Below, in pieces: positions 1 through 8,578 of a stretch of DNA of 64,000 nucleotides. The notes under the pieces are model-generated. The model did not search any database, had not been told where the DNA came from, and saw nothing but the letters and a program-made list of their open reading frames with translations. Position numbers and translations under genes: made by a program. This DNA comes from Bradyrhizobium murdochi (lineage in GTDB: Bacteria > Pseudomonadota > Alphaproteobacteria > Rhizobiales > Xanthobacteraceae). Location: contig NZ_AXAU01000027.1 of assembly GCF_000472965.1 (NCBI RefSeq), positions 1 to 64,000 of the forward strand, in the 5' to 3' direction. Positions within the stretch are counted from its first letter, which is position 1. The number at the start of each line of letters is the position of its first letter.

Positions 1-201
1 CGGATTGGCATTGAAGCCCGCCACCACCCCGCGCAGACTGTCGTTCCTGCTCAGCTGCGCGTAGATCAGCGCCACCAGATGATCCCAGCTCTTGAATGAC
101 TTGTCGTAGGCATCCCCGCCCAGACGATCCACAACTGTCTGAAACTGCCGCCGATTGATCGGTTCAAGGAGCCTTCCAAAAATGCTATCGCGAAATCGCA
201 T
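1..201 (-). CDS. IS4-type transposase, N-terminal part (cut by left edge)
   Basis: Only the first 67 codons are visible; the gene starts at an ATG (199-201) and runs off the left edge. The product opens MRFRDSIFGRLLEPINRR and continues with GGDAYDKSFKSWDHLVALI and AQLSRNDSLRG. This is the N-terminal DUF4372 module that precedes the DDE catalytic core in many IS4-type transposases, so the catalytic part would lie outside the window. No frameshift is visible in these 67 codons, but intactness of the element cannot be judged. The insertion sequence end should lie between here and the glycosyltransferase gene that stops at 341; an inverted repeat spans the start codon. Confidence 0.8.
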   Translation of the reverse strand, partial: MRFRDSIFGRLLEPINRRQFQTVVDRLGGDAYDKSFKSWDHLVALIYAQLSRNDSLRGVVAGFNANP

Positions 202-264
202 GCTCGGCCTTCTGTGTCTCGACAACCAGAAAAGGCCGATTTGCCTCGGTCTCGCCGAGCATGC
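198..264. repeat. Inverted repeat over the transposase start
   Basis: GCATGCTCGG (198-207) and CCGAGCATGC (255-264) are perfect 10-bp inverted copies. Just inside them GGCCTTCTG and CAGAAAAGGCC pair imperfectly, giving a long interrupted stem. The left arm contains the transposase start codon. This could be part of the insertion-sequence end or an mRNA hairpin that masks the start; the sequence does not decide which. Confidence 0.5.
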
Positions 265-340
265 ACCGCGACATAGTGAATCATTCCCCGGACAGCCCTG
301 CCCGCAAGGGGGGAGGGAGCCGACCGCCCGCGCATCGAGG

Positions 341-1933
341 CTACGCAGCAACCGCATCACGCCCCCAATCGCCGGCCAGCACGCGCCAGCGGAACAGCGG
401 CGAATCTGGCGGTGGCGAGAGTTCGGGAGTCCAGCCCGTCAATTTTTCCAGCGCGTAGGTATCCATCACCATCCCGCGCCAGACGCGCTCCACCCGCTCC
501 AGCGGCTCGCGTTCTGCGGTGGTGAGATCCCACAGCGGCAGGCGATGGTCCGGCTCGCGGCCGACGTAGAGGCCGGGATGATCCTTGATCAGGTTCATGC
601 CGGGATCGCGAAAGCCTTGAAACCGTCCGCGCTCGTTGATCTGGATGACCGGCACCTGCCCCTTGAAATGCCAGCGCAGCATTGCATAGGTGCGATAATC
701 CGACGTGGCAATCCAGCTCGCACCGGTCTTCTGCAACTGATCCCGCGCGCGCGTCGCGACCTGCTGATAGCCGGCCTCGCCACCGATGGGATCGGTCCTG
801 CCGATAAAATTCCAGGGCGCCGCGATGTAATAGAAGAACACGCCGACCACGAAGGCGATGCCGGAGATCACCGCCACCCTCGCCCACCGGAACGTCGATT
901 GAACCATCCACTCCGAAAAGCCCTCGCGCGGCAGCATGACGAGGTTGATGGCGGTCGCGGCAAAGCCGGCGGGCCACAGGAACATCGGCCAGGTGTCGCC
1001 GACGCGGAGCGTCAGCGACTTCCAGAGGAAATAGAGGAACGGCACCAGCACGGCGGTCGACAGCAGGATCGCGACCGGCTCGCGCGTGCGGTAACCGCGC
1101 CAGGCCGTCAGCGTGACGCCGGACAGCACCACCGGCAGCAGCACGAAGCCGACAAGGCCGAATTGAAGCCCGATGAATTCGCCCACGGTGCGCAGCGACA
1201 ATTGATGGGTCGCGACCGCGCGCACGAACTGGAAGCGGAACGAGGCCCAGTCGTGCTGCGCGTTCCAGATCAAGACCGGCGAAAACACGATCACCGCAAT
1301 CAGCGTCGCTGCCCAAGGATATGGGCTGAGCAGCCAGCGGCGGCGCCAGTCCGGCACCAGCGCGAATGCCGCAACCGCCGGCAGCAGCATGATCGCGGTG
1401 AATTTCGACAGCAGCGCGAGCCCAGCGAACAGCCCCGCGGCAAGCCACCAGCGCGGGTTGCCGCTCTCGTTAAGCCGCACCAGCGCCCACAGCATCGCGA
1501 CCGCAAACGGGATCATCGCGGTGTCGGGCGCGACCTTCGCCATCAGCAGCCCGTAATACAGCGCTGCTTCCGGCAACAGCATCGCGAAGATCACGGCGCG
1601 AACATCATGCGTCACGCGCCGGACGATGTCGGCGAGCAGGAGCTGCGTGACCAGCATCGCGACGATGCCGCCGAAACGCACGCCGAGATTGGTGTCGCCG
1701 AAGATCGCGGTGCCGAACCGGATCAGCCAGGCGATGCCGGGCGGATGATCGAGAAAAGCGAACGCGCTCTCCTTCGACCAGGTCCAGTAATAGGCTTCGT
1801 CGGTACGCAGATCGAGCACGCTGGCATAGACGAGGCGCATCGCCGTCAACGCGGCGATCAGCAACGCCACGGCAAGCCAAGGTGGCGTGGCGGGACGGTC
1901 CGGTTTGGCTTGGCTGTTATTGGGCGGGGCCAT
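341..1933 (-). CDS. GT39-family membrane glycosyltransferase (PMT_2/ArnT type)
   Basis: The 530-residue product has a hydrophobic segment at about residues 19-40, then the acidic loop LRTDEAYYWTWSKES with Asp45 and Glu46, then LDHPPG, followed by many membrane helices. An Asp-Glu pair in the first periplasmic loop is the hallmark of GT39 enzymes, which move a sugar from a polyprenyl-phosphate carrier onto lipid A, protein or another envelope acceptor. The ATG at 1933 is chosen because the open frame upstream (to 2218) runs through a non-coding palindromic repeat; a GTG two codons upstream of the ATG is an alternative. The acceptor is unknown, and no lipid A or carrier-synthesis gene lies nearby. 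Confidence 0.8.
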   Translation of the reverse strand: MAPPNNSQAKPDRPATPPWLAVALLIAALTAMRLVYASVLDLRTDEAYYWTWSKESAFAFLDHPPGIAWLIRFGTAIFGDTNLGVRFGGIVAMLVTQLLLADIVRRVTHDVRAVIFAMLLPEAALYYGLLMAKVAPDTAMIPFAVAMLWALVRLNESGNPRWWLAAGLFAGLALLSKFTAIMLLPAVAAFALVPDWRRRWLLSPYPWAATLIAVIVFSPVLIWNAQHDWASFRFQFVRAVATHQLSLRTVGEFIGLQFGLVGFVLLPVVLSGVTLTAWRGYRTREPVAILLSTAVLVPFLYFLWKSLTLRVGDTWPMFLWPAGFAATAINLVMLPREGFSEWMVQSTFRWARVAVISGIAFVVGVFFYYIAAPWNFIGRTDPIGGEAGYQQVATRARDQLQKTGASWIATSDYRTYAMLRWHFKGQVPVIQINERGRFQGFRDPGMNLIKDHPGLYVGREPDHRLPLWDLTTAEREPLERVERVWRGMVMDTYALEKLTGWTPELSPPPDSPLFRWRVLAGDWGRDAVAA

Positions 1934-2000
1934 GGTCACGGCGCGCTTTTCCTCGACTGTGCCGGGAGTGTCAACGAGCCGCGGCGGAAAAAAGTTGATC

Positions 2001-2180
2001 GTCGTCCCTGCGAACGCAGGGACCCATAACCACCAATCATGATAAGGAAAACCGCATGGGCCACAGCGCCACTGAGAGGCCGCGGAGTATGGGTCCCTGC
2101 TTGCCGCCTTCGCTAAAGCTTCGGCGAGCCCAACGTCAAACCCCGGCGAAGCCTTGGCGAAGACGGGGCGCAGGGACGAC
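2001..2180. repeat. Dispersed palindromic intergenic element
   Basis: The element is bounded by GTCGTCCCTGCG (2001-2012) and its exact inverse CGCAGGGACGAC (2169-2180), with further internal CCCTGCG and GGGTCCCTGC copies. Its minus-strand conceptual translation (VPAFAGTT) is a frequent spurious peptide in Bradyrhizobium and Rhodopseudomonas annotations, from memory. It fills most of the gap between the glycosyltransferase and the cyclase, leaving little room for a promoter. Confidence 0.7.
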
Positions 2181-2235
2181 GGGAGATGGTATTCATCGTA
2201 TGAATTAGTCGCTACCATTGCCCGACATTGACCTT

Positions 2236-3975
2236 ATGGATCGCATGGCCGCCCTCTCCCGAGACCAGATCACGACCTTCGTCCGAGGCATCAGCCTGCG
2301 GCAGGTCCGCCTTGTCACTGGGGTGATCCTGTTCGCCTATCTGGTCAGCCATTTCCTCAATCACGCGCTCGGCAACATCTCGCTCGAGGCGCTGGCGACC
2401 GGCGTCTATCTCCACACGTCGTTCTGGCAGTTCCTGCCGGTCACGATCCTGTTCTACGCGGCATGCCTGGTGCACACCGGGCTCGGCATCTGGGCGCTCT
2501 ACGAACGCCGGCAATTCCGCTGGAAGGCGATCGAGCCGCTGCAGCTTGCGCTCGGCCTCAGCGTGCCGATGCTGATCATCGCCCATATCGTCGGCGTGCG
2601 GCTCGGCCAGACGCTCTACGGACATGAAAAGCTCTATCCCCAGGTGCTGTTCCTGTATTGGATCTGGGCGCCGTGGCGGATCTGGATGATGCTCGCGGTG
2701 ATGACCATCGCGTGGGTGCATGGCTGCATCGGGCTGTATCTGTGGCTGCGGATGCGGGCGTTCTACAAGCGCGCCGCGCCGTTCCTGCTCGCCGCGGCCG
2801 TGCTGATCCCGACGCTTTCCATGCTCGGCTTCTATCAGAGCGGGCGCATGGTGATTGACAATGACAGCGCCGAATGGCGGGCGGAAACCCAGTCGCAGCG
2901 CCAGCTCGGCACGCGTGCCGAGGCGCAGGCGCTCGATCGCATCACCGACTATTTTCTGTTCGGCTATTTCGGCCTGATCGGCATCGCGCTGGTGGCGAGA
3001 GGCGCCCGCGCCATCAACGAGCGCCGCCGCGGCATGATCAGCCTGTCCTACGGCAGTGGCCGCACGGTGCGCGTGCCGAAGGGCCTTAGCGTGCTGGAGG
3101 CGAGCCTGCGCAACAACGTGCCGCATGCCAGCGTCTGCGGCGGCCGCGCCCGCTGCTCGACCTGCCGCATCCGCATCATCGGCGACTGCTCGGCGCTGCC
3201 AGAGCCTTCGCAGCGCGAGGCGTTCGTGCTTAGCCGGGTCGGCACGTCGGATCCATCCATCCGCCTCGCCTGTCAGTTACGGCCGCCATCCGATCTTTCA
3301 TTCTTTCAACTCTTCCTGCCGCACACCTCCGCCGATGGTCACGAGTCGCACCCGACGCGGATTGGTCAGGAGCGCTATCTCGTCAGCCTGTTCGTGGACA
3401 TGCGCGGCTCGACCAAGCTTGCGGAAAAGCGCCTGCCGTTCGACACCGTCTTCATCGTCAACCGCTTCCTCGGCGCGGTGTCGCAGGCGGTGCTCGCGAG
3501 CGGCGGCATGCCGAACCAGTTCGTCGGCGACGGCATGCTGGCGCTGTTCGGACTTTCGACCAGCCGGCAGGAAGCCTGCCGCCAAGCATTGCTGGCGGCT
3601 GCGATGATCGCGGCCAACATCGATGAATTGAATAAATTTCTCGAACATGATTTGCGCGAGCCGATCGGCTTCGGCATCGGCATCAACGGCGGCGAAGTGA
3701 TCGTCGGCGATATCGGCTACCGCGATCACATGGTGTTCACCGCGCTCGGCGACGCCGTCAACGTCGCGGCGCGCCTGCAGGACATGACCAAGAGCCTTGC
3801 ATGCGAAGTCGTCATCTCGGACGAAGTTCGCGCTACCGCAGGCCTCGCCGCCGATGCATTGCCGCAGCATGAAGTCGAGATTCGCGGACGCAACGAGCCG
3901 ATGATCGTGCGCAGCGTGACAGATGCGCGGATGCTGCCGGCGCTGGCCAACGAAGAGCAAAGCGCCGCCGCATGA
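2236..3975 (+). CDS. Membrane class III adenylate cyclase with haem-type anchor and 2Fe-2S domain
   Basis: The 579-residue product has three parts. Residues 20-250 form about six helices with histidines at 39, 43, 80, 117 and 162, in the pattern of succinate dehydrogenase/fumarate reductase cytochrome b anchors. Residues 265-360 form a plant-type ferredoxin domain with Cys301, 307, 310 and 346 (C-x5-C-x2-C...C). Residues 375-565 are a class III cyclase domain with metal aspartates at about 388 (FVDMRGST) and 432 (FVGDGML) and the motif ALGDAVNVAARL. Sinorhizobium meliloti CyaC is known as a redox-regulated cyclase with a quinone-responsive diheme-B anchor; this protein appears to combine such an anchor with an iron-sulfur module, so cAMP output is probably tied to quinone or redox state. 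The start is uncertain: a TTG at 2218 or an ATG at 2245 is also possible, and no strong ribosome-binding site is seen. Confidence 0.85.
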   Translation: MDRMAALSRDQITTFVRGISLRQVRLVTGVILFAYLVSHFLNHALGNISLEALATGVYLHTSFWQFLPVTILFYAACLVHTGLGIWALYERRQFRWKAIEPLQLALGLSVPMLIIAHIVGVRLGQTLYGHEKLYPQVLFLYWIWAPWRIWMMLAVMTIAWVHGCIGLYLWLRMRAFYKRAAPFLLAAAVLIPTLSMLGFYQSGRMVIDNDSAEWRAETQSQRQLGTRAEAQALDRITDYFLFGYFGLIGIALVARGARAINERRRGMISLSYGSGRTVRVPKGLSVLEASLRNNVPHASVCGGRARCSTCRIRIIGDCSALPEPSQREAFVLSRVGTSDPSIRLACQLRPPSDLSFFQLFLPHTSADGHESHPTRIGQERYLVSLFVDMRGSTKLAEKRLPFDTVFIVNRFLGAVSQAVLASGGMPNQFVGDGMLALFGLSTSRQEACRQALLAAAMIAANIDELNKFLEHDLREPIGFGIGINGGEVIVGDIGYRDHMVFTALGDAVNVAARLQDMTKSLACEVVISDEVRATAGLAADALPQHEVEIRGRNEPMIVRSVTDARMLPALANEEQSAAA

Positions 3976-4199
3976 AATCGCCCAAAATTGGAGTTGCCGG
4001 CCGCCCGGCCACGTCAAATGGTCGCAAAACCGGCAAAACGGCTGGAATCGGCTGGGAATCGGGGCATTTTTGCCGAAATGGCCGGTCCGTTTACGCTATT
4101 CAGCCTGCCCCAACCCGCGTATCCTGATGGTACGGGCATGCCGGTTAGTGCGGGGACCGGCGGCTCGTATATTTTTTTGATTCCGCGGAGACGACGTGA

Positions 4200-4400
4200 A
4201 TGGCTAAAGGTACGGTGAAGTGGTTCAATCCGACCAAGGGTTACGGATTCATCCAGCCCTCGAGCGGCGGCAAGGACGTGTTCGTTCATATTTCGGCAGT
4301 TGAGAAAGCTGGTCTTTCGACGCTCAATGAAGGGCAGACCGTCGAGTACGAAGAGATCGCCAACCGCGGCAAGACTTCGGCCGAGAATCTCAAGGTTTAG
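4200..4400 (+). CDS. cspA: Cold-shock domain protein
   Basis: The 66-residue product is a single cold-shock domain with both RNA-binding motifs: KGYGFI (RNP1) and VFVHI (RNP2). Such proteins bind single-stranded RNA and DNA and unwind mRNA structure. The gene is preceded by a gene-free 224-base stretch (3976-4199) that may include a long 5' leader, common in cold-shock genes, although no cold box could be identified. It stands alone between the cyclase and a convergent secreted-protein gene. Rhizobia carry several paralogues, so which Csp this is cannot be said. Confidence 0.93.
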   Translation: MAKGTVKWFNPTKGYGFIQPSSGGKDVFVHISAVEKAGLSTLNEGQTVEYEEIANRGKTSAENLKV

Positions 4401-4426
4401 CGCGACCACGCAATCGGCAACGGCGC

Positions 4427-4450
4427 ACTCTCGGAGTTAAATCCGGGAGT
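4427..4450 (+). terminator. Possible terminator hairpin after the cold-shock gene
   Basis: ACTCTCGGA (4427-4435) and TCCGGGAGT (4442-4450) pair at 8 of 9 positions around a six-base loop, 27 bases after the cold-shock stop codon. No T-run follows, so it may instead stabilise the mRNA end. Confidence 0.35.
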
Positions 4451-4553
4451 AAGGCTAGGGCCTAAGAAACTTCTCGAAACTGTGAGCGTTCGGCGGAGCG
4501 GGCACCGCTTCTGCACGCACGATGGTTAGATCGTTGCGCGAAAAACCGGCCGC

Positions 4554-5213
4554 TCAATCTTCCGTGACCCACTTCTGAACCGTCATCACGTCCGGTGGCT
4601 GCAGGTAACCGCGCGGCCAGAGATCGACGACCCATTCGACCTTGGTGGCGCGATCGACCAGCACCGCGGTGTTGTGCGGCGTCTGCAACACCAGCGTATT
4701 GCCGCGATAGCGCGGATCGCCGATCGCGTGATGCTTCAACAGGCCCCACTCCTGCAGCACCAGCAACAGGCTCGTGGTATTGCGCGTCGTATCCCAGCAA
4801 TCGTAATTGTGCTTGTCGTCGAAGTAGCGGAAATCAGCTTTCGCCACGCGCTTGTTGGTGCCGATGATCGGCCCCATGCGGCGGTCGAACCACACCACCG
4901 CCTTCTGCACCGCCGCGCGTTCGGCCGCTGCCGAGGCGCGGCCCGCTGCCATGATCTGTGTCAGCGCGCTGCGGTCGGCGGCCGTGAAATCGAGGATCTC
5001 GCGGCGCCGGCACACGAAGCCGTAGCACACGGTCATGGATTTGGCTGAAGGCGGATAGATCGAAACCGAGCTGTAGAGATTGGCGACCTCGGCGCTCATC
5101 TCGACCGCTCTCGCCGGCGGCGCTCCAAACAGCGCAGCCAGAAGCACGCCAAGCGCGGCCGCGAAGCTATTCCGCGTTCGCCTTCCCTGTATCGGCGGAG
5201 TGGCGCCTCTCAT
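4554..5213 (-). CDS. Conserved secreted protein of unknown function
   Basis: The 219-residue product has a typical Sec signal: basic start with RRTR, hydrophobic core AAALGVLLAALFG and cleavage site near PARA-VEM. The mature part has two cysteines close together (VCYGFVC), another in YDCWDTTRN and a C-terminal region rich in aromatic residues (WVVDLWPRGY). The ATG at 5213 is chosen because it starts directly before the signal peptide, while the longer open frame upstream overlaps the putA coding region on the other strand. I do not recognise a characterised family. It is convergent with the cold-shock gene and divergent from putA. Confidence 0.7.
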   Translation of the reverse strand: MRGATPPIQGRRTRNSFAAALGVLLAALFGAPPARAVEMSAEVANLYSSVSIYPPSAKSMTVCYGFVCRRREILDFTAADRSALTQIMAAGRASAAAERAAVQKAVVWFDRRMGPIIGTNKRVAKADFRYFDDKHNYDCWDTTRNTTSLLLVLQEWGLLKHHAIGDPRYRGNTLVLQTPHNTAVLVDRATKVEWVVDLWPRGYLQPPDVMTVQKWVTED

Positions 5214-5459
5214 GATCCCTGCTGTTCCCAAGCGACGGCGTGCCTGACGATTAGCGCGGCTCCTGCACGCTGCCAACCAGCAAGCCCGCGATCTGTGGAT
5301 CAGGCCGCGGAAATTCCGGCCGCTGTGTTTTCCATGCGCCAGTCGGTTCCGCCGGCGCCGCCATCGCCGACGCAATTGAGGGGACTTGCGGGCCTGTTCC
5401 GCCCATCCGGGCCCCGTTAGACTGGACGAAGCCAAGAGAAATCCCATGCTGGAAATCCC

Positions 5460-8400
5460 ATGCTGATTCCTCCGTCGCCGCTTCCACCCTTCAGCGCGCC
5501 CTACGCGCCCGATGACCTCGCGATGGCCACCCGCCTGCTCCAGGCCGCGCGGCTGGACGCGGCGCAGGAGCGGCGCATCGATCGCGCAGCGACTGCGCTG
5601 ATCAAGGCCATCAGGGCCAATGACGACCCGCTGGGCGGGGTCGAGGACATGCTGCGCGAGTTCGCGCTGTCGACCAAGGAGGGGCTGGCGCTGATGGTGC
5701 TGGCGGAAGCGCTGTTGCGGGTCCCGGACGCCCGCACCGCCGACCAGTTCATCGAGGATAAGCTCGGCCAGGGCGACTTCATCCATCATGAAACCAAGTC
5801 GAGCGCCTTCCTGGTCAACGCCTCAGCGTGGGCGCTCGGCATGTCGGCCCGCGTGATCCAGCCCGGCGAGACCCCGCAGGGCACTATCGGACGGCTGACC
5901 AAGCGGCTAGGCGCGCCCGCGGTGCGGGCGGCAACGCGGCAGGCGATGCGACTGATGGGCAATCATTTCGTGCTCGGCGAGACCATCGAGGCGGCGCTGT
6001 CGCGGGCGCAACCGCATTCCGCGCGCCAGCAACGCTACTCCTTCGACATGCTCGGCGAAGGCGCCCGCACCGCCGACGACGCCGCGCGCTACTTCACTTC
6101 CTATGCCAGTGCCATCGAGGCGATCGGCCGCACGGCCGATGACCGTCCCCTGCCCAACCGGCCCGGCATCTCGGTCAAGCTCTCGGCACTACATCCCCGC
6201 TTCGAAGCGGTGAGCCAAGCGCGGGTGATGGACGAACTGGTCCCGCGGCTGATCGACCTCGCCCGGCAAGCCAAAGCCTATGATCTCAATTTCACCGTTG
6301 ATGCTGAGGAAGCGGACCGGCTGGAATTGTCACTCGACGTGATCGCTGCCGCCTTCGCTGATCCCTCACTTGCGGGCTGGGACGGATTTGGCCTCGCGAT
6401 CCAGGCCTATCAGAAACGGGCCAGTGACGTGATCGATTACGTCGATCGTCTCGCACGCAGCCTCGACCGCAACATGATGGTGCGGCTGGTCAAGGGCGCC
6501 TACTGGGACACCGAGATCAAGCGCGCGCAGGAACGCGGGCTCGACGGCTATCCCGTGTTCACCCGCAAGGCGATGACGGACCTGAACTACGTTGCCTGCG
6601 CAAAACAGATGCTGGCGCTGCGGCCACGGATATTTCCGCAGTTCGCCACCCACAATGCGCTCACCGTCGCGACCATCCTCGAACTGGCAACGGAGCAGAG
6701 CGGATTCGAATTCCAGCGCCTGCACGGCATGGGCGAGGCTCTCTACGTAAAGCTAGGCGAGGACCGTCCCGATATTGCTCATCGCACCTACGCGCCGGTC
6801 GGCAGCCACCGCGATCTCCTCGCCTATCTGGTGCGGCGATTACTGGAGAACGGCGCCAATTCATCCTTTGTTGCGCTCGCCGCCGACGAGGCGGTGCCGG
6901 TCTCGCAATTGCTGCGGCGCCCCGCTGATATCGTCGGCAGCGCCAACAATGCCAGACATCCGAATATCCCGCTGCCGCGCGATCTCTATGGGCCGCAACG
7001 AAAAAACTCCCGCGGAATCGAATTCGGTGAACGCGCGGCGTTGAGCAAACTCGTCTCGGCCATCGCTGCGGAACGACTGCCCGCATCCGGAAGCATTGCG
7101 GATACGACGGAGATGGAGGCGAATGCGGCGGTATCGGCCGCACGCGCCGGCTTCACGAACTGGAGTAGAACGCCGGCCAAAACACGCGCAGCCGTGCTGA
7201 AAAAAGCTGCGGATCTCCTGGAGGCCCGCGCGGCACATTTCATCGCGCTGCTGCAACGAGAGGGTCGCAAGACGCTGGACGATTCGGTATCAGAAGTCCG
7301 CGAAGCCGTGGATTTCTGCCGCTACTATGCGGCGCAGGGACGCGAGCTGTTTGGCGATGGCAAGCCGCTGCCGGGGCCGACCGGCGAGAGCAATATGCTC
7401 CGTCTGCGCGGCCGCGGCGTCTTCGTCGCGATCTCGCCGTGGAATTTTCCGCTGGCGATATTCCTCGGACAGGTCACGGCGGCATTGATGGCGGGCAACG
7501 CGGTCGTCGCGAAGCCGGCCGAGCAGACGCCGCTGATTGCGGCTGAGGCCATCAGGCTGTTGCACGAAGCCGGCGTGCCGGCATCCGCGCTGCATCTGGT
7601 GGCGGGCGACGGCCGGATCGGCGGCGCGCTGGTGGCGCATCCCGACATCGCCGGCGTCGTCTTCACCGGCTCGACAGAAGTGGCGCGCACGATCAATCGC
7701 GCGCTCGCGGCCAAAGATGGACCGATCGTGCCGCTGATCGCCGAGACAGGCGGCATCAATGCGATGATCGTCGATGCCACCGCGCTGCCCGAACAGGTCG
7801 CCGACGACGTCGTGACCTCAGCATTCCGCTCCGCCGGCCAGCGCTGCTCGGCGCTGCGGCTGTTGTTCCTGCAGGACGACGTCGCCGACCGCGTGATCGA
7901 GATGATCGCCGGCGCGGCGCGCGAACTCGTCATCGGCGACCCCAGTGATCCGGCCACGCATATAGGACCCGTGATCGATGCCGAGGCCAAGCAGCGGCTG
8001 GACGCGCATATCGAAAGGATGAAGAAAGAAGCCCGGGTGCACTTTGCAGGTGAGGCACCACAAGGCAATTACGTCGCGCCGCATATTTTTGAACTGTCCG
8101 ATGCCGGCCAGCTCACGGAGGAAGTGTTCGGCCCGGTGCTGCATGTGGTGCGCTATCGCGCCGAGCGGTTCGACGAGGTGCTGCAATCGATCGAACGCTC
8201 CGGCTACGGGCTCACCCTCGGCATCCATTCCCGGATCGACGATACGGTGGAAGACACCATCGAGCGTCTGCAGGTCGGCAATATCTATGTCAACCGCAAC
8301 ATGATCGGTGCCGTCGTCGGCGTGCAGCCGTTCGGCGGTCACGGGCTATCCGGCACCGGGCCCAAGGCCGGCGGGCCGCATTATCTCGCGCGTTTTGCAA

Positions 8401-8471
8401 CCGAGCAGACGGTGACCATCAATACGGCGGCTGCCGGCGGAAATGCAGCGCTGATGTCTGGCGGCGAGTAG
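5460..8471 (+). CDS. putA: Bifunctional proline dehydrogenase / P5C dehydrogenase
   Basis: The 1003-residue protein oxidises proline to glutamate with substrate channelling. The proline dehydrogenase barrel (about 150-480) shows TVDAEEADRLELS, RLVKGAYWDTEIKRAQ and the C-terminal block RTYAPVGSHRDLLAYL. The aldehyde dehydrogenase part (about 520-990) shows ISPWNFPLAIF, general-base Glu762 in LIAETGGIN and nucleophile Cys796 in AGQRCSALR. There is no N-terminal ribbon-helix-helix domain, so this is a short PutA like the structurally known Bradyrhizobium enzyme; it cannot repress its own gene. No Lrp-type putR is adjacent. Another ATG (5446) lies 14 bases upstream in a different frame, in a near-duplicated ATCCCATGCTG sequence. 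Confidence 0.97.
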   Translation: MLIPPSPLPPFSAPYAPDDLAMATRLLQAARLDAAQERRIDRAATALIKAIRANDDPLGGVEDMLREFALSTKEGLALMVLAEALLRVPDARTADQFIEDKLGQGDFIHHETKSSAFLVNASAWALGMSARVIQPGETPQGTIGRLTKRLGAPAVRAATRQAMRLMGNHFVLGETIEAALSRAQPHSARQQRYSFDMLGEGARTADDAARYFTSYASAIEAIGRTADDRPLPNRPGISVKLSALHPRFEAVSQARVMDELVPRLIDLARQAKAYDLNFTVDAEEADRLELSLDVIAAAFADPSLAGWDGFGLAIQAYQKRASDVIDYVDRLARSLDRNMMVRLVKGAYWDTEIKRAQERGLDGYPVFTRKAMTDLNYVACAKQMLALRPRIFPQFATHNALTVATILELATEQSGFEFQRLHGMGEALYVKLGEDRPDIAHRTYAPVGSHRDLLAYLVRRLLENGANSSFVALAADEAVPVSQLLRRPADIVGSANNARHPNIPLPRDLYGPQRKNSRGIEFGERAALSKLVSAIAAERLPASGSIADTTEMEANAAVSAARAGFTNWSRTPAKTRAAVLKKAADLLEARAAHFIALLQREGRKTLDDSVSEVREAVDFCRYYAAQGRELFGDGKPLPGPTGESNMLRLRGRGVFVAISPWNFPLAIFLGQVTAALMAGNAVVAKPAEQTPLIAAEAIRLLHEAGVPASALHLVAGDGRIGGALVAHPDIAGVVFTGSTEVARTINRALAAKDGPIVPLIAETGGINAMIVDATALPEQVADDVVTSAFRSAGQRCSALRLLFLQDDVADRVIEMIAGAARELVIGDPSDPATHIGPVIDAEAKQRLDAHIERMKKEARVHFAGEAPQGNYVAPHIFELSDAGQLTEEVFGPVLHVVRYRAERFDEVLQSIERSGYGLTLGIHSRIDDTVEDTIERLQVGNIYVNRNMIGAVVGVQPFGGHGLSGTGPKAGGPHYLARFATEQTVTINTAAAGGNAALMSGGE

Positions 8472-8578
8472 TTGCATCGCTCACCCCACATGGGCCAAAT
8501 GGCATCCGAATTCCAGCTTTCGCTGGCGGTAATTCCGACTTACGAAAAAATCAACAAGCCACACGGAGCGGCGGCACT

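Noticed and set aside
155..2029. A 624-codon plus-strand open frame opposite the glycosyltransferase
   Set aside because: The translation is rich in His, Arg, Gln and Asp without hydrophobic core or known motifs, typical of antisense frames in G+C-rich genes; the minus strand encodes clear GT39 motifs.
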